Source of the DNA: a virus
Virus record (IMG/VR): IMGVR_UViG_3300009149_000308
Span: 1-22,744 of that record
Reading direction: 5' to 3' (one strand)
DNA length: 22,744 bases
The notes under the pieces are model-generated. The model had not been told where the DNA came from. It did not search any database and saw only the letters and a program-made list of their open reading frames with translations. The translations under genes and the position numbers were made by a program. This document shows positions 14,798 through 21,202 of this stretch, piece by piece. Every line of letters starts with the position of its first letter. Positions within the stretch are counted from its first letter, which is position 1.

Positions 14798-15808
14798 CTA
14801 GTTGTTCGTCTTCAGGCGGGACGTGTCAAGCCGAATTGCGACCTTGGCTGCGCCGAGCGACGCCCCTCGCTTGAGCGTAAACCGCCAGAGCCAGTGAGGA
14901 AGGATCTTCTTGGCCTTGATGCTCGCGGCGGGCGTTACATCCCCGTTGGACAGCGGGTATCGGTTTGCCTGGCGGCCTAGGATGATCTCCGCATCAAAGA
15001 GGTTGTAGGCCCCCGTCCCGGTCAGGTTCGGGGTCAAGCTCGGGCTCGCGGTCGGATCCCAATTCCACCATCCATTCGGGTCGCCGGCAGCAGTGAACGC
15101 CGGGACAGGCGAAAGGCTCTGGTTGATCTCGCCAACCTCAAGGGCCGAGCCGTCCACGTTCCAGTCGCCGTCTCCTGCTGCCGGGAGAATGATGTTGAAC
15201 GGACCGACGCTGACCTTGTTCGCGTTCCCGTCACTGGTTCCGGTGCGGTCCTCGGGCACGGAGGCGGGGCTGACGATCGCAAGGCTGAGCCAGTCGTCGT
15301 AGTTGCCGTCGAAGACCACGAGACGGCCCCCGACGATGTAGACCCAGGTGATGAACCGCCCCTCAAGGACCTCCTCGTTGTTGGCGGTCCCGTCCGTCTT
15401 CATGGCGAGTTGATCCCCCTCTCCGATCTTGCCGGTCGTGGGGTTGTCGAACGCGCCCGTCCCGTAGAAATAGGTCCCCGCAGGGATCACCGATGGTTGG
15501 AAGATCGGGGTCTTGCCGTCCGTCTGGGGAAAGTAGACAGCGGTCCCGTCGTCGTTCTTGATCTGGACTGGCGCGGTGTCGTCGGGGGTCGGGGTACTGT
15601 CGTGGGCCGGGATGACCACGTTCTCAAACTCGGACTGCTCGCCCGCGCTGATCGGCCCGCTGAACGTGATCGCTGCGTCCGTGCCTGCGAGACCAACGTC
15701 TGCGCAGTGCGTGACGATATTCGCGTTCGAGTTGATCTCGTCCTTGAGCTTCTCCTCGTTGAGCCCCGCGCCGAAGTAGGTCGCCAGGTCGTAGTTGTAG
15801 GTGTTCAT
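14798..15808 (-). CDS. Tail fibre or appendage protein
   Basis: 336 aa, starting in an ATGA overlap with the previous gene (15805-15808). Residues 1-65 resemble a short N-terminal domain found in many phage minor tail or fibre proteins: DLATYFGAGLNEEKLKDEIN, then DAAITFSGPISAGEQSEFEN and a V-I-P-A-H end. The rest is beta-rich and Gly/Asn/Asp-rich, with PAGTYFYGTGAFDNPTTG, WVYIVGGRLVVFDGNY and NGWWNWDPT; the C terminus is basic (LPHWLWRFTLKRG). No enzyme motif such as a lyase or hydrolase active site is recognised. As the last of four appendage genes it probably forms part of a fibre, a head decoration or a carbohydrate-binding unit. GC content is back near the window's usual level. Confidence 0.68.
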   Translation of the reverse strand: MNTYNYDLATYFGAGLNEEKLKDEINSNANIVTHCADVGLAGTDAAITFSGPISAGEQSEFENVVIPAHDSTPTPDDTAPVQIKNDDGTAVYFPQTDGKTPIFQPSVIPAGTYFYGTGAFDNPTTGKIGEGDQLAMKTDGTANNEEVLEGRFITWVYIVGGRLVVFDGNYDDWLSLAIVSPASVPEDRTGTSDGNANKVSVGPFNIILPAAGDGDWNVDGSALEVGEINQSLSPVPAFTAAGDPNGWWNWDPTASPSLTPNLTGTGAYNLFDAEIILGRQANRYPLSNGDVTPAASIKAKKILPHWLWRFTLKRGASLGAAKVAIRLDTSRLKTNN

Positions 15809-16812
15809 GGTGCCGCGCTACTCCAGATCGCCAGAGAGGCATTCTCGTCGTCGGGGAAGCTCACTGGACGACAATGGGCTGTGCTATTGCTGATACGCCA
15901 CTGCACCTGGTAGGTATTGTTGCCAATCACCCCCAAGATCGACCCTAAGAAACTCATGCAGAGCGGGAGATTAGCAGTAGAGGTGAACCCAGATGACCCA
16001 CCCACTGATACTCCATTGATGAGAACCCTAACCTCTAGGTTCCGACTGCCGTTGGACGAAGCTATGTTGGCAACCAACAGCAGGATGAGGTTTGTCTCAG
16101 AGGACGCCAGAGAGAAGCTGCCCGAGATGAGCGTAGCCCACCCTGGAGGGTTTTGAGTCGTTGAACTGTTGACTGTCACCTTGAAGAACTTCGGTGCTGG
16201 AAGCAGCGTAGGCACAGCACTACCTGCACCCGCAACACGCCATCGAGATGACGTAGCGTCATATTGCAGGACGACAGCCGTGTCGGGTTTGAGGAGCACG
16301 TCGTTGTCGATGGCAAAGCGGTTGGCAGCGGTTGAGCCAGCACTCTGCTTCGTGAACGAGATTTTGAACGTGCCCACGTTGTAGATCGTGAGCAAACGAC
16401 CCTGCGCCCCACCAGCAATCCCCGTGATGGTAGCGTCCGCTGTTGTGGTGAGGCGCAGCGTATTGGCCGTCGCCAAGTTGGTCGGGTTGTAGTTGTCCTG
16501 TGTGGTCGAGAAGCTGGCAGGGCTAAGAACGCCAGCCAACGCAAAACTCTTGCTGGCCTTCGCTACCGTTGGGTTCGGGTAGGTGTCGGCAAGGTCTCCG
16601 CCTGCCGTGCCAGTTGGCGCACCTCCCCCAGTGAGGCTTTTCCACACCGCCGCCCCGAAGGTGGCGTCAACCGATTCAAAGATGTCCTTGGTGGTGGAAT
16701 TGAACCATCGAGCACCAACCAGGAACCCCGCGGAGGCATCGTCGGTAGCTGTTGGGCTAACCGTTGCTGTCTGGCTGAAGGGTTGAACCTGGTCTTGGTC
16801 GATGAGGCTCAT
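15805..16812 (-). CDS. Tail fibre / receptor-binding protein, low-GC
   Basis: 335 aa. The N-terminal part has hallmark fibre sequences: SPTATDDASAGFLVGARWFN followed by an AAVWKSLTGG repeat end, and GTAGGDLADTYPNPTVAKAS, a motif spread through tail fibres of unrelated phages. Residues about 115-200 are a beta domain (LRLTTTADATITGIAGGA and later KISFTKQ). The C-terminal 130 residues (SGSFSLASSETNLILLLVAN, LEVRVLINGVSVGG, YQVQWRISNST) look like a beta-sandwich head that could bind a receptor. Several lines of DNA in the C-terminal half are near 52-53% GC, against roughly 63-68% in lines sampled elsewhere, suggesting recent exchange. It starts two bases after the previous stop. Confidence 0.78.
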   Translation of the reverse strand: MSLIDQDQVQPFSQTATVSPTATDDASAGFLVGARWFNSTTKDIFESVDATFGAAVWKSLTGGGAPTGTAGGDLADTYPNPTVAKASKSFALAGVLSPASFSTTQDNYNPTNLATANTLRLTTTADATITGIAGGAQGRLLTIYNVGTFKISFTKQSAGSTAANRFAIDNDVLLKPDTAVVLQYDATSSRWRVAGAGSAVPTLLPAPKFFKVTVNSSTTQNPPGWATLISGSFSLASSETNLILLLVANIASSNGSRNLEVRVLINGVSVGGSSGFTSTANLPLCMSFLGSILGVIGNNTYQVQWRISNSTAHCRPVSFPDDENASLAIWSSAAP

Positions 16813-16814
16813 GA

Positions 16815-17111
16815 CTACGCGAAGGTCGCGAGCGACTCGATCTGGATGCGATCACCCGTCTTCACCTTTTTCGTGAAGGTGACCTGCGTGGCAGACACCC
16901 ACGTCGTGTCCTCGGCTGCACCGCGAGACTGGAGCACACCGTTGCGCCAGATTTTGTTTCGGTTGTCGTCGCGGAACAGGGCTGCCGTGGACTGCATGAC
17001 GGGGGTACCGAAGGTCGCGAAGGTCGTTGTCGTCCCGGTCCCGCTGAACACGCCGGTCTGGACGTTGAACGTCTCGCCCGCAGCCGCGTTCGCTGTGACC
17101 ACGAACACACG
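16815..17111 (-). repeat. Shared appendage C-terminal module, copy 2
   Basis: Protein-level repeat, residues about 268-365 of this gene, including the stop codon in the coordinates. Landmarks in order are FNVQTGVF, a F-x-D-D segment, NGVL, TWVSATQVTF, then a K-V-K-T-G-D ending. Copy 1 is at 17922-18215. Confidence 0.7.
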
Positions 17112-17912
17112 GTAGGGCAGTCGCGCAACCACAGCGCTGGGGTCGATGATGTCGGGAAGCTGCCCACCGCCGAGCAAGGCCCCACGGTCCAGGTTGTAGA
17201 AACTCTGCTGGAACGGCAACTGGAACTGGTAGGTGGCTGCCGGGAGTGAGACGGCAACGATCACGTCAGTCGCCGGGTTCACTTTGACGAACGACATCTG
17301 AAGGTTCTCAGACGCCGCAGCGGCAACCGCCGTTCCGTCCGTGGTGCCCGCGAGCGCCTGCAAGATGCCGAACACGCGCGCCCCACCGTCGAGCGGCGGA
17401 TCGTTCGTCCCGTCGAGGAAGATGTCCACGACGTTGAGCAGACGGCCCGCCGCAGAGAGCACGGTGCTCAACCCAGCCACCGGAGTGCCTGCAACCGTGA
17501 ACCCGGCCTCCAGGGCAGCGATGTAGGCGTTGTTCTGCACCGATGATGCGCCAACGGCGATGATCCCTGCACCTCCCGCCAGCATGGCGGCGCTCACAGC
17601 GCGGACACCTGCCGCCCCGCCGAGCGTGAAGGCGTTGGCAGCCACGAACGGGGAAATGAACGCGAGCTTCTTGTCGTGGATCTGCCGCAAGCCGAAACTG
17701 TCGAGAGCCGTGGCGATGTCCACGAACCAGTCAGCGGTCCCCGCTAGCCCCTGGGGGTCGATGATTCGGCGAATCTGGGACCGCTGTGCGTTCAGATCGA
17801 ACAGTAGGTTCTGGTTGATCGCCGCAGGGGATTCCAGCCCAGCGCCCGCCGCAACGGTGTCGTCGTAGACATCGCTGTTGCGGATCTGGGTCTCTTGGTC
17901 TAGGTCACTCAT
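16815..17912 (-). CDS. Phage appendage / tail fibre structural protein
   Basis: 365 aa with AAGGA before the ATG. The N terminus (SDLDQETQIRNSDVYDDTVA, then NQNLLFDLNAQRSQIRRIID, ending WFVDI) is a pattern I recognise from phage fibre or structural proteins: an attachment segment followed by a helix. The middle part (about 95-170) is Ala/Gly-rich, with FTLGGAAGVRAVSAAMLAGG. The C-terminal module (about 268-365: TFNVQTGVF, RDDNRNKIWRNGVL, WVSATQVTFTKKVKTGDRI) is shared with the gene just upstream. It probably assembles with that protein, or both dock on the same partner. No enzyme motif seen. Its exact place in the virion is unknown. Confidence 0.7.
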   Translation of the reverse strand: MSDLDQETQIRNSDVYDDTVAAGAGLESPAAINQNLLFDLNAQRSQIRRIIDPQGLAGTADWFVDIATALDSFGLRQIHDKKLAFISPFVAANAFTLGGAAGVRAVSAAMLAGGAGIIAVGASSVQNNAYIAALEAGFTVAGTPVAGLSTVLSAAGRLLNVVDIFLDGTNDPPLDGGARVFGILQALAGTTDGTAVAAAASENLQMSFVKVNPATDVIVAVSLPAATYQFQLPFQQSFYNLDRGALLGGGQLPDIIDPSAVVARLPYRVFVVTANAAAGETFNVQTGVFSGTGTTTTFATFGTPVMQSTAALFRDDNRNKIWRNGVLQSRGAAEDTTWVSATQVTFTKKVKTGDRIQIESLATFA

Positions 17913-17921
17913 GGGCGTTCC

Positions 17922-18215
17922 TTATGCGGTCGGGAAGGGGGCCCGCACCAGCAGTGTGTCTTTGTTCTTTACCTTGATCGAGAGCTTAATCTGCGTAGTG
18001 GAGACCCACTCCGCAACACCATTCCCAGAACCATCACCCTTCGGGAGTTCCTGGCCGTTCAGTTTGGTCTCGATGCGACCATCGTCTTTGAACGCTACAC
18101 CGGAAACCGGGAACGTGACATCAGAGTCTCCGGTAACCGGCGCGGGAGATCCAGCGCCGCCGTAGACGCCCGTCTGGATGTTGATGGCGGTCCCCGGCGT
18201 GACCGTGGCTGTGAA
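17922..18215 (-). repeat. Shared appendage C-terminal module, copy 1
   Basis: Protein-level repeat, residues about 132-228. Landmarks in order are INIQTGVYGG, a F-K-D-D segment, LNGQEL, EWVSTTQIKL, then K-V-K-N-K-D. It aligns over its whole length with 16815-17111. Confidence 0.7.
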
Positions 18216-18608
18216 GGGGCCGAGCACCACCTCCCGCAGCTCGAAACTGTTGAAGTCGAGGATGGCCTCGCCAGCGCCCCCCACCGTCAAGGAGTCGTTC
18301 GGGACGGTGATGATGTCGGTCGGGTCTATGTCGGGAGAGCCGTCGAGCTCACGCACGCGGATTCCACCACCAGCGGCGATCTGCGCCTGCAGATCGGCGT
18401 CGAGCTCGGCGAACGTCACCTGAGTCCCGCCTGGGCTCATGGGATCGCCGGCAGGCATCGGTCGCCGCGGGAAGTAGGGCTCGAGAACCTTCCGCTCACC
18501 GTAGCGTGCCTCGGCATCCTCGACAGCCAGGTCTCGGATCTCTAGCTGCTGCTCGGCGTCCCGGCGGTAGTCATGGAGAACGCGAGGCTTGCGCTGCCCT
18601 GGAATCAT
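17922..18608 (-). CDS. Phage appendage / structural protein
   Basis: 228 aa, beginning in the few bases after the neck-like gene. Residues 1-45 are charged and helical (RKPRVLHDYRRDAEQQLEIR), probably the docking part; a linker and a small segment TQVTFAELDADLQAQI follow; residues about 130-228 are the beta module shared with the next gene (INIQTGVYGG, VAFKDDGRIETKLNGQELPK, EWVSTTQIKLSIKVKNKDTL). Its TAA stop overlaps the next gene's AAGGA ribosome binding site. Following a neck-like gene, it may form neck whiskers or the base of a fibre. Function is inferred from context and not recognised from a family. Confidence 0.65.
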   Translation of the reverse strand: MIPGQRKPRVLHDYRRDAEQQLEIRDLAVEDAEARYGERKVLEPYFPRRPMPAGDPMSPGGTQVTFAELDADLQAQIAAGGGIRVRELDGSPDIDPTDIITVPNDSLTVGGAGEAILDFNSFELREVVLGPFTATVTPGTAINIQTGVYGGAGSPAPVTGDSDVTFPVSGVAFKDDGRIETKLNGQELPKGDGSGNGVAEWVSTTQIKLSIKVKNKDTLLVRAPFPTA

Positions 18609-18611
18609 CAG

Positions 18612-19532
18612 CTACCCGATGTAACGAGGGGGCGGAACGCTGCTCTGCGCGGCCTCGAGCTTCTCGCGGATCTCGTTGATCTCTTCCTTGCCCTCGGAGC
18701 GCAGCTCGGACGCATCGGTGTCGATCGCACCCGCCGGGCCGGGGATCGCGCCCCTCGAGCCGAGAATGCGGGCGGCCGTTCGCTTCGCGTAGCCCACGGC
18801 CACCGTCACGAAGTCGTGCTCGTGGTCGGGCGGGATCTCGTCGAGCTGCCGGCGGCGGCTCGTCAGCACCATGGCGCGCGTGTTGCGGGCCGGCGACATG
18901 AGGTAGAGGACCCGGCTGCCGGCATCCCACCGCCAATCGGGGCGCGTGCCGGTGAGGCGCTCGTAGTTGCGCTCGGCTACGTGGAGCTCAAAGAAGAGCC
19001 TCGGCCCCTGGTAGCCCCAGCGCAGGTAGGTGCTGCTCAGGACGCCTGAGCCCGCGCCTAGGGCCCGGCGGTCCCGGTCGCTGAACTCGACGTCCAGAAC
19101 GCGCTGCACGAAGCCGTAGGGGTTCCCCTGGGCGTCGGCCTGGGGGCACCCCCTCTTGAAGAAGGTGATGGGCAAGGTCTGGGAGGTGGGCACGTCGAAG
19201 GGGAACCAAGCCAGGAGCGGCCGGTGCTTGTTCCAGAGCTGGAGGGCCCGCTTCAGTGCGTGGTCGAGGTTCTGCTCGCTGAGCTCGACATCCACGCCCT
19301 CGCCGCCAAGCTCCTCGAGAATCTGCCGGCGGTATTCCTCCCGCTGGAGATTGCCGACTGCGTTGGGGCCCGGCTGCGACGACTGGCCGTAGACCGGGGG
19401 ACCTGGCACGCCACTCGCCGCAGGGGGGCACGGGGTGCGCCCGAACTCGTCCGTGTTGGGGTCGTAGCCGTTCGGGTAGAACGAATTCTCCCCGACCGTG
19501 GCTCCCGCCGGTAGTTCAGGCGTCCCCGCCAT
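18612..19532 (-). CDS. Neck-region structural protein (gp13-like candidate)
   Basis: 306 aa. Residues 1-60 are low-complexity Gly/Pro-rich. Residues about 64-115 (REEYRRQILEELGGEGVDVE, then SEQNLDHALKRALQLWNKHR) match the helical opening of many phage neck and head-completion proteins, where acidic residues and 'ALxLWxKHRP' precede a strand. Residues about 115-230 are strand-rich (LPITFFKRG, VLDVEF, YLRWGYQGPRLFFELHVAER). The C terminus (about 265-306) is a charged helix (RSEGKEEINEIREKLEAA). It lies between unknown head genes and the appendages, consistent with a head-closure or neck subunit. gp13 itself is not demonstrated; the family is only resembled. Confidence 0.6.
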   Translation of the reverse strand: MAGTPELPAGATVGENSFYPNGYDPNTDEFGRTPCPPAASGVPGPPVYGQSSQPGPNAVGNLQREEYRRQILEELGGEGVDVELSEQNLDHALKRALQLWNKHRPLLAWFPFDVPTSQTLPITFFKRGCPQADAQGNPYGFVQRVLDVEFSDRDRRALGAGSGVLSSTYLRWGYQGPRLFFELHVAERNYERLTGTRPDWRWDAGSRVLYLMSPARNTRAMVLTSRRRQLDEIPPDHEHDFVTVAVGYAKRTAARILGSRGAIPGPAGAIDTDASELRSEGKEEINEIREKLEAAQSSVPPPRYIG

Positions 19533-19540
19533 CGGTCAGC

Positions 19541-20059
19541 CTAAAGCCCGAGCTTGCTGCCGAGCAGCTCGCGCAGGATCTCGGTCCGCTTCGGCGTGCC
19601 GAGCTCGACCTCGATGCCGTGCTTCTCCGCCAACTGCTCGAGCTGGGACTTCTTCATGAGGATCAGGTCTCGCTTCTTCTGGGGATCCGCGATGAACTTC
19701 TTGGTCTTCGGCTCCTCGGGCTCCCCGAGCGTCAGGGCGAGCTCAGCCTTCGGCGGCTTGGGGGTCTCGATCACCTTGTGCTTCGGGACGCTCGGCCCGG
19801 CCGCGCGCTTCGCCTCGTCGCGCTTCTTCTCGGTCTTGATGGCAAGGTCGTTGCGCCGGTTGGCGTTGACCTGGGGCCCCACGCGATCCGTGCGATCCCC
19901 GGTGTGGATCTCAGGCCGGGTCTCCGTGAGCTCGTGAACGAGGTTCGTGGGGATGGCCTGCTGGTCCTTCTGGGTCACCGCCGCGCCGGGCCGCAGGGTG
20001 CGCGATGCACCCTGCCGCCCGCCGTGCCCGATGATCAACCGTCGTCGGCTGACGCGCAT
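19541..20059 (-). CDS. Basic protein with HeH/SAP-like C terminus
   Basis: 172 aa from the ATG at 20057-20059. A longer in-frame version exists, but it would overlap the upstream gene, while this ATG follows that gene's stop by two bases and has AGGTGG upstream. The body is basic and low-complexity (KTEKKRDEAKRAAG, ETPKPPKAELALTLGEPEEP). Residues about 137-168 (LILMKKSQLEQLAEKHGIEV, then GTPKRTEILRELLG) have the helix, extended turn, helix pattern of HeH/LEM or SAP-type domains, which bind nucleic acid or proteins and are common in small phage head proteins. Probably a head-region accessory protein. A role with DNA is inference. Confidence 0.68.
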   Translation of the reverse strand: MRVSRRRLIIGHGGRQGASRTLRPGAAVTQKDQQAIPTNLVHELTETRPEIHTGDRTDRVGPQVNANRRNDLAIKTEKKRDEAKRAAGPSVPKHKVIETPKPPKAELALTLGEPEEPKTKKFIADPQKKRDLILMKKSQLEQLAEKHGIEVELGTPKRTEILRELLGSKLGL

Positions 20060-20061
20060 CG

Positions 20062-20532
20062 TTAGGCCACCTGGTCCTTGGCCGCTTGAGCTCGGGAGAT
20101 CAGGTCCCCATACTGCTCCTCGAACTTCTTGCGGTCCTTCGCCTCGAGCTTCTCCCAGGCGTAGAGGCACCACTCGGGGGGAAGGTCGCCCGAGCGACGG
20201 AGGCGCTGCTGCTCCAGCTCGAGGCGGCGAGCCGGAGACACCGCGCTCAGGGCCTGGAGGCCGGTGAACACGGGCAACGCGAGGACGGTCCCGTAGTAAT
20301 CGCCCTGGACGCGGTCGCCGGGGTAGATCCGGCCCGAGTCGCCCGGAATGTGAGCCGGCGAGCCGATGATGATCGGCGACGAGCTCGCGTTGATGTAGAT
20401 GTTGCCGGGGAGGTCATCCTCGTCGCCCGCCCAGACGTAGAGCGCGCGGGTTTGCTCCTGCGTCATGGGCTTCGACGTGTCGGTCCGCACATGCTTGCGG
20501 GGGTCGATCTTGGGCTCTGCTTTGGTCGTCAT
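20062..20532 (-). CDS. Hypothetical head-region protein
   Basis: 156 aa, with GGAG about eight bases before the ATG. The N terminus is basic and polar (TTKAEPKIDPRKHVRTDTSK). The middle is strand-rich: LPGNIYINASSSPIIIGSPA, then GRIYPGDRVQGDYYGTVLAL. The C terminus is helical and charged (ARRLELEQQRLRRSG, KLEAKDRKKFEEQYGDLISR). I do not recognise the family. The genes on either side of it, a PAS protein and an HeH-like protein, do not reveal a pathway; lying behind the capsid gene it may be a head decoration or portal-side protein. Confidence 0.72.
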   Translation of the reverse strand: MTTKAEPKIDPRKHVRTDTSKPMTQEQTRALYVWAGDEDDLPGNIYINASSSPIIIGSPAHIPGDSGRIYPGDRVQGDYYGTVLALPVFTGLQALSAVSPARRLELEQQRLRRSGDLPPEWCLYAWEKLEAKDRKKFEEQYGDLISRAQAAKDQVA

Positions 20533-20605
20533 TGGGTGCTCCGTGCCCCTAGTCTAGCAAAGGGGCCTGCCGGGTTAGTAGGTCTCTCAAGGTATCCGAA
20601 TGCGC

Positions 20606-20633
20606 GCGCCCTGGCAATCGTCTGCCACGGCGC
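20606..20633 (-). other. Hairpin just after the PAS gene
   Basis: An 11-bp stem (GCGCC-c-TGGCA against TGCCA-c-GGCGC) with one C/C mismatch and a six-base loop (ATCGTC) begins six bases past the PAS stop. The minus strand has no T-run after it, so it is not a classic intrinsic terminator. It may be an RNA processing or protecting hairpin, or a weak terminator. Confidence 0.5.
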
Positions 20634-20638
20634 TTCTG

Positions 20639-21049
20639 CTACGCGGGGAACTCCATCTGGTCAAGGTCGATGTGGTCGGTCAAGTCCACCGAGTAGACAG
20701 CGACCGCCACCACCGTCCCATCGTCGCCTAGCATCGGGATCTTGTCGGTCCGGACCCAGCGGACCTGGCCCGTCTTCGGGTGCCGCAGAGTCTCGATGAT
20801 GTTCCGCTTCGCCCGCCCCGCGCGCAGGACCTCCCGGTCGTCCAGGGTCCACTTCCGCGTCCACGCCGAGGGCCACCAGTCATCCTGGTTGGTCCCCTCC
20901 ATCTGGCTCGGCGTAGTCCCGCCAGCTCGGGCACCACTCTGGTTACACCAGAGGATGTTCCCGCCCTCATCCTTGACCCAGACGCACGTCGGACACTCGT
21001 CGAGGAGGGCCTTCAGGAGATCGAGTTGTTCGCGTAGCGATTCGTCCAT
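20639..21049 (-). CDS. Stand-alone PAS-domain protein
   Basis: 136 aa from the ATG at 21047-21049. A GTG four codons upstream overlaps the AGGAGG (21061-21066), so the ATG with 11-base spacing is the better start. Residues about 11-126 form a complete PAS domain: LDECPTCVWVKDEGGNILWC then N-Q-S-G-A, a G-T-N-Q-D-D-W-W-P segment, EDR-like DDREVLRAG, HPKTGQVRWVRTDKIPMLGD and AVAVYSVDLTDH. This is the pattern of bacterial sensory PAS domains (PAS_4-like). No kinase, cyclase or DNA-binding domain is attached, so it may act as a sensor or by binding a host protein. It lies between the capsid terminator and head genes. It looks captured from a bacterium. Confidence 0.85.
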   Translation of the reverse strand: MDESLREQLDLLKALLDECPTCVWVKDEGGNILWCNQSGARAGGTTPSQMEGTNQDDWWPSAWTRKWTLDDREVLRAGRAKRNIIETLRHPKTGQVRWVRTDKIPMLGDDGTVVAVAVYSVDLTDHIDLDQMEFPA

Positions 21050-21097
21050 GCCCGAGCTCACCTCCTAGAAGTTCTCCCGAGCCTGCCTAGGCGTCTA

Positions 21098-21113
21098 TCA
21101 TCAGGTCTGATGA
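21098..21113. promoter_or_regulatory. Dyad TCATCAG-GT-CTGATGA upstream of the PAS gene
   Basis: Perfect 7-bp inverted repeat with a two-base centre, about 50 bases before the PAS start, on the far side of the capsid terminator. It is placed like an operator for transcription of the downstream genes. I cannot point to convincing -35 and -10 boxes beside it. It could also be a small RNA stem. Confidence 0.45.
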
Positions 21114-21144
21114 CAGGTGCGCTGGCCTCGAGCCCTCGCCGCAC

Positions 21145-21176
21145 ACGAAACAAGCCCGCGGGTCTCCCCGCGGGCT
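21145..21176 (-). terminator. Intrinsic terminator after the major capsid gene
   Basis: A perfect 10-bp GC-rich stem (AGCCCGCGGG at 21153-21162 and CCCGCGGGCT at 21167-21176) with a four-base loop, followed on the minus strand by TTGTTTCG. It begins about 26 bases after the capsid stop codon. The T-tract is imperfect, but stem strength and placement support termination of the minus strand transcript. Confidence 0.85.
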
Positions 21177-21202
21177 CGCTCCCTAGATCGTCGCCGGCCT
21201 CG

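Noticed and set aside
20060-20173. N-terminal extension of the HeH-like gene
   Set aside because: It would overlap the upstream gene by over 100 bases; the ATG at 20059 follows that gene's stop and has its own ribosome binding site.
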